Assembly (NCBI RefSeq): GCF_000970685.1
Contig: NZ_LAJB01000005.1
Coordinates: 1-64,000, forward strand
DNA from: Domibacillus indicus
GTDB lineage: Bacteria; Bacillota; Bacilli; Bacillales; Domibacillaceae
DNA length: 64,000 nt
Reading direction: 5' to 3'
Under the pieces are notes generated by a model that did not search any database, was not told where the DNA came from, and worked only from the letters and a program-made list of their open reading frames with translations. Position 1 is the first letter of the stretch; the number at the start of each line of letters is the position of its first letter. A program made the translations under genes and the position numbers. Positions 42,625 to 54,578 of this stretch are shown here, piece by piece.

Positions 42625-43671
42625 TTAATGAACTGCTACATCCTTTCTCGTACATACAATTTGTTTTGTCTCATGTGATTGCAATGCTGCTAAGATCACT
42701 TCTAATGATTTCATTCCTTCTTCACCCGTAACCAGAGGGTCCTGATCATAAAGAATTGAATTCACAAACTGTTCCACAACATACGAGTTATGTTGAGCTC
42801 CTTCTGCATTAGATTGAATTTGACCAAGCTCATATTTAAGCGTTTCTCCATTTGTATATTGCACTACCAATGAATGGGCTGGATCATCTTCTAAACGAAG
42901 AATCGCTTTTTCTCCGTAAATAATCGTCGCGTTATCTTCTCCTCTGTTATAAGCCCAGCTTGCCGCAAGTGTACCGATAATGCCACCCTCTGTTTTTAAA
43001 ATACAGACAGCATTATCATCTACATCCGCAAAGTCCTTGGCGCTTGTTTCTACAAATGCAGCCACTTCTATAATTTCTTCTCCTAAGAGATAACGCATTA
43101 AATCTGTTTTGTGAACGCCTAGATCTCCCATGGCCCCGATAAATGCTTGTTCCTTTTTAAAGAACCATGCTTCTTTTCCATCTACACTCCAACCTTCCGG
43201 CCCGCCATGACCAAACGCCGTGCGGAAGCTGTAAATCTTCCCAATTTCTCCACTTTCAATGATTTGTTTTGCTTTTTGGTGAGAGGGAACAAACCGCTGG
43301 TTGTGTGCAATCATTAATTTTTTGCCGCTTTGTTTAGCTGCTTCAATCATGGCCTCTGCTTCTTCTGCTGAAGTAGCCATCGGCTTTTCGCATAAAACGT
43401 GGACTCTTGCGTTTAAGGCTGCAATCGAGATTGGTGCATGAAGATAGTTTGGTGTACATACACTGACCATTTCTACTTCGCCGCTTTGTAGGAGCTCCTT
43501 GTAGTCAGTGTATGCTTTTACTCCATATTTTTGGGCTATTTTTGTTGCGCGCTCTTCATTAATATCGCAAACCGCTACTAACTCTACATTTTTATTCATT
43601 TTATATTCTGGCAAGTGACGATACTGAGCAATACTCCCGCACCCAATTACCCCGACTTTTAATTTCCCCAT
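42625..43671 (-). CDS. Gfo/Idh/MocA-family oxidoreductase (distal)
   Basis: A 348-residue NAD(P)-dependent sugar oxidoreductase. The Rossmann motif is VIGCGSIAQYRHLP (about residues 6-19), the conserved CEKPMATSAEEAEAM follows near 92, and the C-terminal alpha/beta domain has the catalytic-type GDLGVHKTDLMRYLLGE with His. Members oxidise sugars, inositols or trehalose-related compounds. ATG 43671 with AAGGAGG was chosen. It forms a compact operon with a ThuA-like gene and a second Gfo/Idh protein, an arrangement seen in disaccharide oxidation modules. Confidence 0.88.
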   Translation of the reverse strand: MGKLKVGVIGCGSIAQYRHLPEYKMNKNVELVAVCDINEERATKIAQKYGVKAYTDYKELLQSGEVEMVSVCTPNYLHAPISIAALNARVHVLCEKPMATSAEEAEAMIEAAKQSGKKLMIAHNQRFVPSHQKAKQIIESGEIGKIYSFRTAFGHGGPEGWSVDGKEAWFFKKEQAFIGAMGDLGVHKTDLMRYLLGEEIIEVAAFVETSAKDFADVDDNAVCILKTEGGIIGTLAASWAYNRGEDNATIIYGEKAILRLEDDPAHSLVVQYTNGETLKYELGQIQSNAEGAQHNSYVVEQFVNSILYDQDPLVTGEEGMKSLEVILAALQSHETKQIVCTRKDVAVH

Positions 43672-43698
43672 TGTTTCTTCCTCCTTCATATATTCTGC

Positions 43699-44430
43699 TT
43701 ATTGGTTTACCTTTTCTACAATGTTCTCTAATGGCTGTGCATTTCCGTAAACTGGACGGCTACGCTGGACAGGCTCGGCCCATTTCACTGCATTTACAAT
43801 GACACGTTGAATATCTTTGTTATGATAGGTTGGATACGTTTCATGTCCTGGTCTAAAGTAAAAGATCTTGCCGTTTCCACGTGTATATGTGCAGCCGCTC
43901 CGGAACACTTCCCCGCCTTCAAACCAGCTTGTGAAAATAAGCTCTTCCGGCGCTGGAATGTCAAAATGCTCGCCATACATTTCTTCTTTTTCCAGTTCAA
44001 TGTATTCCCCGATGCCTTCCGTAATCGGATGATTCGGCGCCACAACCCACAGACGTTCTTTTTCATCCGCTTCACGCCACTTTAAATCACAGCTTGTCCC
44101 CATCAGTGTCTTGAAGACCTTGGAGAAATGAGCGGAATGAAGAACAATCAGTCCCATGCCATCTAGAACGCGCTGTTGTACTTTCGCTACGATTTCATCG
44201 CTTACTTCCCCGTGTGCAAGATGGCCCCACCAAAGAAGTACATCCGTATCGCTTAACACCTCATCTGTTAATCCATGCTCAGGCTCGTCTAAAACCGCTG
44301 TTTTTGCATCAAATCCTGCTTTTGTTAAAAATTGTGCAATAGCGCCGTGAATCCCGTCCGGGTAAACCTCACGGACCGCCGGATTTTTCTTTTCATGCCG
44401 GTTTTCATTCCATACTGTTACCTTAATCAT
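43699..44430 (-). CDS. ThuA-family trehalose-utilisation-like protein
   Basis: A 243-residue ThuA-like protein with a glutamine-amidotransferase-like fold. Conserved features are [44 protein letters not shown], and [29 protein letters not shown]. In Rhizobium, ThuA works with the ThuB oxidoreductase in trehalose and related disaccharide 3-keto-sugar metabolism. Here it is placed between two Gfo/Idh oxidoreductases downstream of a maltodextrin operon, so a keto-sugar pathway is plausible. The precise reaction of this family is not firmly known. Confidence 0.87.
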   Translation of the reverse strand: MIKVTVWNENRHEKKNPAVREVYPDGIHGAIAQFLTKAGFDAKTAVLDEPEHGLTDEVLSDTDVLLWWGHLAHGEVSDEIVAKVQQRVLDGMGLIVLHSAHFSKVFKTLMGTSCDLKWREADEKERLWVVAPNHPITEGIGEYIELEKEEMYGEHFDIPAPEELIFTSWFEGGEVFRSGCTYTRGNGKIFYFRPGHETYPTYHNKDIQRVIVNAVKWAEPVQRSRPVYGNAQPLENIVEKVNQ

Positions 44431-44522
44431 GTTTTTTCCTCCATTTTTTAAATGTACAAAAGTAATAATATATAATTCTAATTAAAGGATAATCAGCGAT
44501 ATAAGTGGCCCATCCTGTTATA

Positions 44523-45587
44523 CTAGTTTACTTTTACAAATTGACCACTTTCAGCAGACTGAATAATTTTTTCAAGTACTTTTTGGTTTTGATAGCCATC
44601 ATAAAAATTTGGCATTTCTTGAGCAGACTGACCCCTTATTAAATCTGCAAAATCCTGCAACTGCTGTTTTTCATAGCCATCAGGCACTTGTATCGTTTTG
44701 AATGCTGGTGCTTTATCTTCTGCATCTTTCACGCAAATGTCTACTTCATTTGGACGTTCACAATTGAGATGAATCGTTCCGAAGTCACCATACAGTGTAA
44801 TTTCAAGCTGATTCCCAGATCCCACAGCATGGCGCGTTGTAACGAAATTACCAATTACATCGTGTTCAAGTACCGCTTGAAAACTAGCATAATCATCTAC
44901 TTCGACCTTTACCATTTCTCCACTGATTGGATCTTTTCTCTCTTGAACAAATGTCTTTGTAAGTGCAGATAAAGAATGAAATTCTCCGACAAAAAACCTG
45001 GCGCTGTCAATCATATGTGAACCTAAATCTCCTAACGCGCCTGTCCCTGTCAATGCTTTGTTAAAACGCCAAAGGTATGGAACTTCAAACAAAGGCGCTC
45101 CAAATGACTGTAAATAGCGCACAGCAATATGGCGGATTGAACCAATTTTTTCTTTTTCCAACAGCTTCTTTGTATAGCGGAAGGAAGGAATGTAGCGATA
45201 GGAGAACCCCACCATGCAAGGTATTGGCTGTTTTTCATACAAAGCAGCCAGCTCTTCCGCTTCATCAAAATTTAACGTAAACGGCTTTTCTGCCATAATT
45301 GGTTTCTTGTGTTGAATACACAACTTTAAAACATAAGCATGCAAGTGATTAGGTACAATAGAAATAATGGCGTCGACTTCAGGATCAGCGACTAATTCTT
45401 CCATCTTGGTATACCGTTTATTTTCTCTTATCGCTTCTTCATCACCTATTTTGTTTAAAATATCCTCATCTACATCACAAAGCGCTCCCAGCTGCAAACA
45501 TTCTATTTTTCCCATTGCTTTTCGATGAGCCTCTGCCATTCCGCCAAGTCCAATCATTCCGACATTCATTACCTTGCTTTTAATCAA
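44523..45587 (-). CDS. Gfo/Idh/MocA-family oxidoreductase (proximal)
   Basis: A 354-residue oxidoreductase with Rossmann motif MIGLGGMAEAHRKA, conserved AEKPFTLNFDEAEELA and a GALGDLGSHMIDSARFFVGE catalytic-domain motif with the His. The start appears to be TTG 45587 with GGGGGAG 6 bases before it; an internal ATG seven codons in has a weaker site. It follows the LacI gene by 21 bases and precedes the ThuA gene. The two Gfo/Idh proteins differ strongly, so they probably act on different substrates or carbons. Confidence 0.87.
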   Translation of the reverse strand: MIKSKVMNVGMIGLGGMAEAHRKAMGKIECLQLGALCDVDEDILNKIGDEEAIRENKRYTKMEELVADPEVDAIISIVPNHLHAYVLKLCIQHKKPIMAEKPFTLNFDEAEELAALYEKQPIPCMVGFSYRYIPSFRYTKKLLEKEKIGSIRHIAVRYLQSFGAPLFEVPYLWRFNKALTGTGALGDLGSHMIDSARFFVGEFHSLSALTKTFVQERKDPISGEMVKVEVDDYASFQAVLEHDVIGNFVTTRHAVGSGNQLEITLYGDFGTIHLNCERPNEVDICVKDAEDKAPAFKTIQVPDGYEKQQLQDFADLIRGQSAQEMPNFYDGYQNQKVLEKIIQSAESGQFVKVN

Positions 45588-45608
45588 GTCTGCTCCCCCA
45601 TCCCTTAA

Positions 45609-46618
45609 TCAAGCTTCATATTTGATTGTTCGCACACTTTCTCTTTCAATAATTTCATGAGGCATAATGCAGTTGTCTACCGGACTTTCTGTGGCTAACA
45701 CTTCAAATAATTTTTCTGCTGCTTTTTCCCCCATTCTTTCGAGTGGCTGGGCAACAGATGTTAATTTTGGAATCGACATTTCTGCAATACTCAAGTTGTC
45801 ATATCCAATTACAGAAATATCATCAGGCACTTTTATTCCCATTTTGTGAGCAGCTGTTAAAACGCCTACTCCAACTTCGTCACTTATCGTCACAACAGCA
45901 GTTATATCGGGTGCCTTCTTCATCAAAATTTGAAAATGTTTCACTCCATCTTCATAACTGAATCCCCTGCTATAAGTAAGCCGGTTACTTTCAAAAGGAA
46001 TATTGTAGGCCTTTAATGCTGCCTTGTAGCCCTTAACTCTAGGCACTCCGGCAATAGGGTCTTCCTTATTCCCAATCATGCCAATTTTCCGATGCCCTTT
46101 TTCTATTAAGTATTGGACAGCCGAATAAATAGCCGCCTTCCCGTCAACTTCAATATAAGGAACCTTAAATTGATCTGATTTTGTTGATAAAAGCACGAGT
46201 GGCATTTCTATTTTTTCAATGTACTCATAATATTCCTTCTCCAAAACAGAGCTGATGAAAATAAGACCGTCTACCCGTTTCTCATTTAACACCTGCAAAT
46301 ACTTCATCGTTTTGATACCAAAGGATTCTGTTTGGCAAAAAATCACGCTTGATCCAAGTTCATGGGCCTTTTTTTCAATTCCATTTAACAACTGAGTTGC
46401 ATAGGAGTTTAAAAAGTGCGGAAGAATAACTCCAATGGTATGTGTACGCCGATTAATGAGCCCGCGCGCCAATGCATTGGGCTGATAGTTTAACTCTTTT
46501 ATCGCTTCAAGTACTTTCTTTTTTGTTTTTTCAGAGTAGCCAGGCAGATTATTAATAATGCGTGATACTGTAGCTGTTGATACATTGGCTTTTTTGCTAC
46601 ATCTTTAATGGTATACAT
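45609..46618 (-). pseudogene. LacI-family regulator with a one-base frameshift in the HTH
   Basis: The region encodes a LacI/GalR regulator of about 336 residues. Starting at ATG 46618 it reads MYTIKDVAKK, then loses frame: the six-base A run (46590-46595 on the plus strand as T) is one base short. Adding one A restores NVSTATVSRIINN, SEKTKKKVLEAIKELNYQPN and the rest without interruption. The downstream frame from 46472 still encodes the complete ligand-binding domain (residues 62 onward). Operator-like palindromes in this locus fit its family. It may be a real mutation giving derepression, a phase-variable homopolymer, or a sequencing error. Confidence 0.8.
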
Positions 46619-46638
46619 CATTCCAAGCCCTTCTTTCT

Positions 46639-46650
46639 ATTTACGTAAAT
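46639..46650. promoter_or_regulatory. LacI-type operator-like palindrome before the lacI-like gene
   Basis: ATTTACGTAAAT is a perfect 12-base palindrome located about 20 bases upstream of the LacI-like start, overlapping the end region of the upstream glucosidase gene. It shares the TTTACGTAAA core with the mdx promoter sites. Confidence 0.45.
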
Positions 46651-46656
46651 ACCGTA

Positions 46657-49291
<2,635 letters not shown>

Positions 49292-49295
<4 letters not shown>

Positions 49296-50704
49296 GACAT
49301 CATATCCTCCTCTTTAAAGGCTCTCGTCCGTCTGAAATTCCAAATCGAGAATGTAGCAATAATAATAAAAATTAAAATGGAAACGCACGAAGCAACCGCA
49401 AACTGGTTGTTGTCGAGTGTTAGTTTATAGATCCAGCTAATCAAAATATCGGTTGATCCTGCATAAGCATAATCAATGTTGACCGGCCCGCCTTCTGTCA
49501 TTAAGTAAATGATATTGAAGTTATTGAAGTTGCCTGCAAATGACATAATGGCAAGCGGCGCAGTGGCAAACATAATAAGCGGCATCGTAATCTTCCAAAA
49601 CTTTTGGGAGCTTCCTGCACCATCTACATCCGCTGCTTCATATAATTCTTTGTCAATACTTGTTAAGACACCGCTCATCAATACCATCCAAAATGGGAAG
49701 CCAAACCACATATTCACGCCAATGAGCGTCACTTTAGCCAAAAATGGATCAGAAAGCCATGGAACTGCTTGATTGATGATACCTAAATCGATTAAAAACC
49801 GGTTAATGGGTCCAAATTCGCCATTAAAAATATTTCGCATGATTAAAATAGAGACAAATTGCGGAATGGCCCATGGCAAGATAAATACGCTCCGCCAAAA
49901 ACGTTTAAACCGGATGCCTTTTTGGTTTAAAATCACAGCAAAAACAAGACCTAAAAAGAATGTCGTCACTGTAGATAAAATCGCCCAGATTACAGTCCAT
50001 GAAAAAACACCATAAAAAGTGGCACTCCACGTTTTCATCTGGAACAACTGTAAGAATGTGTCCAGTCCCACCCAGTCTACCAGGCTTTTAGGTGCCAAAT
50101 GGTTCGGTGCTGAATAATTTGTGAAAGCGATCAATACTCCGAACAATAAAGGAAGAATAGTCAGAAAGGCCGTAAATACAATAGATGGCGTCAACAATAA
50201 ATAAGGAAATCCGTTTTCCCAAATGTTTTTAAACATTTCTTTTGCATTGTTTGGTTTCAAGCCTTTTTGACTTTTAATTGCAACTTTGTATGCATCACGG
50301 ACATTAAAATAATAAAACCAAAGGAATAGAAGGAAAGAAATTAAAAACAAAATCCCTTCAATTAATAAAAAGATAGAATGATCCCCTTGTACAATCTTAA
50401 ATCCATCCCGGCCCTGTGGCGTTTCACCGAGTGTAGTCAACCCCCACATGGCCCACTGGAATGGCACCGTCCAAAAAATGAGAAGATACAATTCCAGTGC
50501 AGCAAAGCTGAGCCCTTTTAAAATTTGCCGGTTATACAGCTGTCCAGCCCCCATAAATAGTAGAGACAAAACCGCCGCTATTTTAGGATTGGATCTATCT
50601 ACTTTAGTTGGCGAAACAGACGATTTGAAAGCCACTTTTCTTTTGGCTTTTTTAGCCGCCGTATCAGGCACACTATACTGTTCTTTGTTCCGTAAAGAAG
50701 CCAT
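49292..50704 (-). CDS. Maltodextrin ABC transporter permease, MalF type
   Basis: A 470-residue permease. About eight membrane segments are seen; the N-terminal region has an extra pair (AAVLSLLFMGAGQLYNRQILKG and FAALELYLLIFWTVPFQWAMW), as in MdxF/MalF homologues. The EAA loop is in ELYEAADVDGAGSSQKFWKITMPLI. It imports maltodextrin with MdxE-type and MalG-type partners. It lies 60 bases after the binding-protein gene. Confidence 0.92.
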
Positions 50705-50764
50705 ATCGAATCCTCCTTAAAATAGGGAGGATTGTCTGAAAAAGACATTCCTCCTGTTTCAACA

Positions 50765-52090
50765 TTATTTTGTTTGCGAAGCAATTGCCTGTTTGATTTG
50801 CTGTACTCCTTTATCAAGAGCTTCCTTAGGATCTGTACCATTATTCCAGATGGATGTAAAAGCCATTTCCATCCCCGCCCATACTGCCTGCATTTCTGTA
50901 ATGTTTGGCATAGGAACTGCCTCTTTGATTTGCTTAGCAAAAGCCTTACTAGTCTCATTTTCTTGAACAGATTCATCTTCTAGAAGTTCTGGAGTTGGTG
51001 GCAACTGGCCAGTCATTTCGTAACGTTTCATTAACATTTCATCGCTTGTTGCAAATTTTGCTAACAGCGTAGCAGCTTGCGGGAACTTACTGTACGCATT
51101 TACATAGTAAGCTTTAACGCTAGAAAACGGCGTTGGCTCTTCACCATTTGGAAGTGTTGGAATCGGTGTAATTCCGAAGTTTACACCCGCATCCTGTAAT
51201 CCTTTTACTGCCCATGGACCTGTAATATTGTAAAGCAACTTTCCTTCCTCAAAGTAAGATGTCACGACATCGCCTGTAATATCTTCTTTTTTGAGTGGTA
51301 ATATTTCATCACGGATTTTTTTGACAAAATTGGCCGCTTGTACAGAGCCTTCATTGTTCAAACCGATATCACTTGGCTCAGTGTTGTTTTCACCGAAAAT
51401 GTAGCCGCCCATTCCGCCGAGGAACGCATAATTAATGTAAAAGTTGCCCGGTTCGATCATTAATCCATAGGATCCTTTGTTCGCTGCCATAAATTCTTTT
51501 GACTGCTGGATCAGCTCATCCATCGTTTTAGCCGGCTCAAAGCCCATTCTGTCAAGCAATTCCTTGTTATAAACAAGCGCTACACTCTCTACAGAAGTAG
51601 GGAACCCGTACAATTTCAGTTCGCCCTCTGCGTCTTTATTTGAGACCGCCGAGACTGCATTTTCTAGAAACCGCTGCGTATATTCGTCTGCATAATAATT
51701 ATCATAAATAAGTCCTGCCGTATTCATCGTGCCCACATGGTCACTGGCTGAACTAAACACATCTGCTCCAAGACCCGCCGGCCCATCTGTTTGTAGTTTA
51801 GCAGCTGAAGCTGTGTGCTCTACCACTGCAACCTTAACCGGTATTTCATATTCTTCCGTGAATTTTTCAGCAACATATTTCGCCCATTCTCCTTCTGAGT
51901 CGTCGTTGTCCCAAAGAAGCAGCTCTGCACCTTCTTCTGGTTGAATTTCTTGGGTAGAGCTGCTGTTGTCTTTGTTACTTGAAGTTTCTGGATCTTGCGA
52001 GGGTGCTGTCTGCTGGGTGCCTGGCTTGCTACAAGCCGCCAAAACAAAAACCAATAATGCAATGATTGAGAGGTTAAGCAATTTCTTCAA
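50765..52090 (-). CDS. mdxE: Maltose/maltodextrin-binding lipoprotein (MdxE type)
   Basis: A 441-residue binding protein. Start is set at TTG 52090: AGGTGGG lies 7 bases upstream and the resulting MKKLLNLSIIALLVFVLAAC is a classic lipoprotein signal with Cys20. A GTG four codons earlier overlaps the ribosome binding site. A Ser/Thr/Gln-rich linker follows, then the MalE fold, with LLLWDNDDSEGEWAKYVAEKF and LYNITGPWAVKGLQDAGV. It delivers maltodextrins to the permease encoded downstream. Its promoter region holds two near-identical palindromic operators and a cre site. Confidence 0.93.
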   Translation of the reverse strand: MKKLLNLSIIALLVFVLAACSKPGTQQTAPSQDPETSSNKDNSSSTQEIQPEEGAELLLWDNDDSEGEWAKYVAEKFTEEYEIPVKVAVVEHTASAAKLQTDGPAGLGADVFSSASDHVGTMNTAGLIYDNYYADEYTQRFLENAVSAVSNKDAEGELKLYGFPTSVESVALVYNKELLDRMGFEPAKTMDELIQQSKEFMAANKGSYGLMIEPGNFYINYAFLGGMGGYIFGENNTEPSDIGLNNEGSVQAANFVKKIRDEILPLKKEDITGDVVTSYFEEGKLLYNITGPWAVKGLQDAGVNFGITPIPTLPNGEEPTPFSSVKAYYVNAYSKFPQAATLLAKFATSDEMLMKRYEMTGQLPPTPELLEDESVQENETSKAFAKQIKEAVPMPNITEMQAVWAGMEMAFTSIWNNGTDPKEALDKGVQQIKQAIASQTK

Positions 52091-52150
52091 TGAAAATCCC
52101 ACCTTTTAATGTTTTTAGCTTTTTTACACAACTGTTATGAGATTAGCAAC

Positions 52151-52170
52151 AACGTAAACGTTTACGTAAA
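52151..52170. promoter_or_regulatory. LacI-type operator 1
   Basis: AACGTAAACGTTTACGTAAA contains the perfect palindrome CGTAAACGTTTACG (52153-52166). It lies about 60-80 bases upstream of the mdxE start. Confidence 0.7.
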
Positions 52171-52184
52171 TGCACGAAATTATT

Positions 52185-52208
52185 ATCAACGTAAACGTTT
52201 ACGTTGAT
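52185..52208. promoter_or_regulatory. LacI-type operator 2 (24-bp perfect palindrome)
   Basis: ATCAACGTAAAC followed directly by its reverse complement. Its 16-base core is the same as operator 1, with centres about 37 bases apart, so cooperative or looped repression of mdxE is likely. Confidence 0.72.
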
Positions 52209-52276
52209 GTCCGAGTTTATTAATATTATTTTTTCAACCCCTTTTAATTCTTTTTTGTGGTAAGTAGTCAACCTGA

Positions 52277-52288
52277 GCAAACGTTTGC
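52277..52288. promoter_or_regulatory. LacI/CcpA-like palindrome
   Basis: GCAAACGTTTGC, a perfect 12-base palindrome with the central ACGT of LacI-family sites. It could serve either divergent promoter. Confidence 0.5.
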
Positions 52289-52312
52289 ATCAAAATCTAA
52301 AATACCCCCTTT

Positions 52313-52326
52313 GGAAAGCGGTTTCA
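52313..52326 (+). promoter_or_regulatory. cre site
   Basis: GGAAAGCGGTTTCA matches the cre consensus TGWNANCGNTNWCA at every fixed position except the first base. Glucose repression of the maltodextrin operon is expected. Confidence 0.6.
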
Positions 52327-52482
52327 TTGCTTTCGCTTATTATAAAAGTCTTTTAAATAGAATACAAGCCTTTTTTAAAAAATAATGATATTTCATATAT
52401 GGTCATAATCGATAACATTCGGCTCTCCTTAATTCGTTGGAGAATTTTTTCTAGGTAATAATAATCAAAAAATTTTTAATGT

Positions 52483-52510
52483 TTGAAATTTTTAATTTTG
52501 GTGATACATT
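52483..52510 (+). promoter_or_regulatory. Predicted SigA promoter of the alpha-amylase gene
   Basis: TTGAAA (52483-52488), 16-base spacer, TACATT (52505-52510), followed 58 bases later by the ATG. TATATT at 52510 is an alternative -10. Confidence 0.45.
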
Positions 52511-52528
52511 ATATTTTGTAACAATTCA

Positions 52529-52542
52529 TGCAACCGTTTTTA
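52529..52542 (+). promoter_or_regulatory. cre-like site just downstream of the amylase promoter
   Basis: TGCAACCGTTTTTA fits cre at all but two fixed positions and sits near +12, the usual place for CcpA repression of amylase genes. Confidence 0.45.
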
Positions 52543-52568
52543 TTAAAACGAAAGGGAGATGAGAGAGT

Positions 52569-54122
52569 ATGAAAACGAAAAAGTGGAGTGCTGCCGCAAT
52601 GTCACTAACGTTAGCTATTAGCTTATCAACGGAAGTAAACGCTAAACCGGTAGTGGAAAGTAATAGCAAAAATGGTGTTTATTACGAAATTTATGTAAAC
52701 TCTTTTTATGATTCAAACGGTGACGGCCATGGAGATTTGAAAGGGATTACAAAAAAGCTTGATTACTTAAATGATGGAAAACCAAACACTAAAAAAGACC
52801 TACAAGTGAATGGCATGTGGTTAATGCCTATTAATCCATCGCCAAGCTATCATAAATATGATGTAACCGATTACTATAGTGTTGATCCTGAATATGGGAG
52901 TTTAGCTGATTTCCAAAAACTCACAAAAGAAGCTCACAAACGAGATACTAAAGTCATCATAGATTTAGTGGTTAATCATACAAGCAGTGAACACCCTTGG
53001 TTTGAAGAAGCTAGCAAAGATCAAAACAGTAAGTACCGGGACTATTATGTTTGGGCTGATGAAGATACAGACCTTAATGAAAAAGGATCATGGGGACAAC
53101 AAGTATGGCATAAAAATCCAAACGGTGAAGGATATTTTTACGGAACATTCTGGTCCGGGATGCCCGATCTAAACTTTGATAACCCAAAAGTTCGTGAAGA
53201 GATGATAAATGTCGGTGAATTTTGGATCAACCAAGGAGTTGATGGTTTCCGGTTAGATGCAGCTTTGCACATTTTTGAAGGGAAAACGCCAGAAGGTGAG
53301 AGAAAAAATATTGAATGGTGGAATGAATTCCGTGATGCGATGAAAAAAGCAAATCCAACTACCTATTTAGTAGGTGAAGTTTGGGAACAACCCGAAGTTG
53401 TGGCACCTTACTATCAATCTCTTGACTCTCTTTTTAACTTTGATTTAGCTGATAAGATTGTTAATTCGGTTAAAAATGGTACAGATCTAGGCGTAGCTAC
53501 AGCTGCATCGTCGACGGATGAATTATTTAAAACATATAACCCAAATAAAATTGATGGAACGTTTTTAACGAATCATGACCAAAATCGTGTAATGAGTGAG
53601 TTAAACGGTAATGTGAATAAAGCAAAGACAGCAGCTTCTATTCTATTGACTCTCCCTGGCAATCCATTTATTTATTATGGTGAAGAAATTGGTATGACAG
53701 GCGAAAAACCAGATGAGCTAATTCGCGAACCGTTCCGTTGGTATGAAGGTGATGGAAAAGGTCAAACGAGTTGGGAAGCGCCAGTATATAACGTTGGTCA
53801 TAATGGTATATCAGTTAAAGCACAAGATAATCAAAAAAATTCACTTCTAAACCATTATCGTGAAATGATTCGTGTTCGTCAGCAACATGACGAGCTTGTT
53901 AAAGGCGATTTAAAGTCGATACAAGTGGATAATTCACAAGTCGTTGCCTATAGCCGTTCTTATAAAGGTAAATCGCTACAAGTCTATCATAATATTTCAG
54001 ACGAGCCGGTCAAATTTTCAGTGTCTACAAAAGGAAAATTGATTTTTGCAAGTGAAAAAGGGGCAAAAAAGGTTAAATCAACGCTAGTAATCCCTTCGAA
54101 TACGACAGTAATAGTAAAATAA
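52569..54122 (+). CDS. Secreted alpha-amylase (GH13), Priestia megaterium type
   Basis: A 517-residue exported enzyme; signal peptide with cleavage predicted after VNA (residue 25). Catalytic residues are the nucleophile Asp in GFRLDAALH, the acid/base Glu in LVGEVWEQ and Asp in LTNHDQNR; the calcium-type [14 protein letters not shown] loop is near residue 55. The sequence closely recalls the P. megaterium amylase, including [15 protein letters not shown] and [12 protein letters not shown]. It hydrolyses starch outside the cell; the products enter through the divergent maltodextrin importer. A GGGAG ribosome binding site precedes ATG. Confidence 0.93.
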   Translation: MKTKKWSAAAMSLTLAISLSTEVNAKPVVESNSKNGVYYEIYVNSFYDSNGDGHGDLKGITKKLDYLNDGKPNTKKDLQVNGMWLMPINPSPSYHKYDVTDYYSVDPEYGSLADFQKLTKEAHKRDTKVIIDLVVNHTSSEHPWFEEASKDQNSKYRDYYVWADEDTDLNEKGSWGQQVWHKNPNGEGYFYGTFWSGMPDLNFDNPKVREEMINVGEFWINQGVDGFRLDAALHIFEGKTPEGERKNIEWWNEFRDAMKKANPTTYLVGEVWEQPEVVAPYYQSLDSLFNFDLADKIVNSVKNGTDLGVATAASSTDELFKTYNPNKIDGTFLTNHDQNRVMSELNGNVNKAKTAASILLTLPGNPFIYYGEEIGMTGEKPDELIREPFRWYEGDGKGQTSWEAPVYNVGHNGISVKAQDNQKNSLLNHYREMIRVRQQHDELVKGDLKSIQVDNSQVVAYSRSYKGKSLQVYHNISDEPVKFSVSTKGKLIFASEKGAKKVKSTLVIPSNTTVIVK

Positions 54123-54254
54123 AAAAAGATAAACGTCCTGATAGGTTAGCTAATCAATTCTTCCATTTTAGGGCGCAATTGCTCAACAATAAGCATTTAC
54201 TTTTTTGCTAAATTGTGAGAATAATTCTATAAATGATGGGATGAATTTATTAAG

Positions 54255-54293
54255 AAACCCAGCTAATCTTCTAATATGAAGTTAGCTGGGTTT
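54255..54293 (+). terminator. Rho-independent terminator after the amylase gene
   Basis: 12-bp stem AAACCCAGCTAA / TTAGCTGGGTTT with a 15-base loop and a following TT-AAAG; 130 bases downstream of the stop. Confidence 0.75.
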
Positions 54294-54511
54294 TTAAAGT
54301 TGGATTTGCAAAATAGCACTTAAAACAAATGCAAATTATCGTTTAAAATTACACACCTGTTTTTGTATATCTCTATATTCTTATCAATAACGGTCGTTTT
54401 TGTTACAGTTACCACAATATTCTCCTCACATTTAATAATCTCGGTCCTCTAGTAACAACTATTCATTGTTCATTCAAAATCATTTCAAATTCACTTTAAA
54501 TGTAATTTACT

Positions 54512-54531
54512 GTTCATCTTCCGTTCATATT
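54512..54531 (+). promoter_or_regulatory. HssR-type direct repeat upstream of hrtB
   Basis: GTTCATCTT-CC-GTTCATATT, two 9-base direct repeats with a 2-base spacer. This is the published HssR box pattern (GTTCATATT-N2-GTTCATATT) with one mismatch. A -10-like TATAAA follows 5 bases later. Confidence 0.75.
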
Positions 54532-54578
54532 CAATCTATAAACTATGGATGTAAAGAAGAGATTGGAGGAAATGAAAG

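Larger units (their letters stand above)
52103..52568. other. Divergent control region of the maltodextrin operon and alpha-amylase
   Basis: A 466-base intergenic region with three LacI-type palindromes (52151-52170, 52185-52208, 52277-52288), two cre-like sites (52313-52326, 52529-52542) and a recognisable amylase promoter. No ORF is present. Confidence 0.7.
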
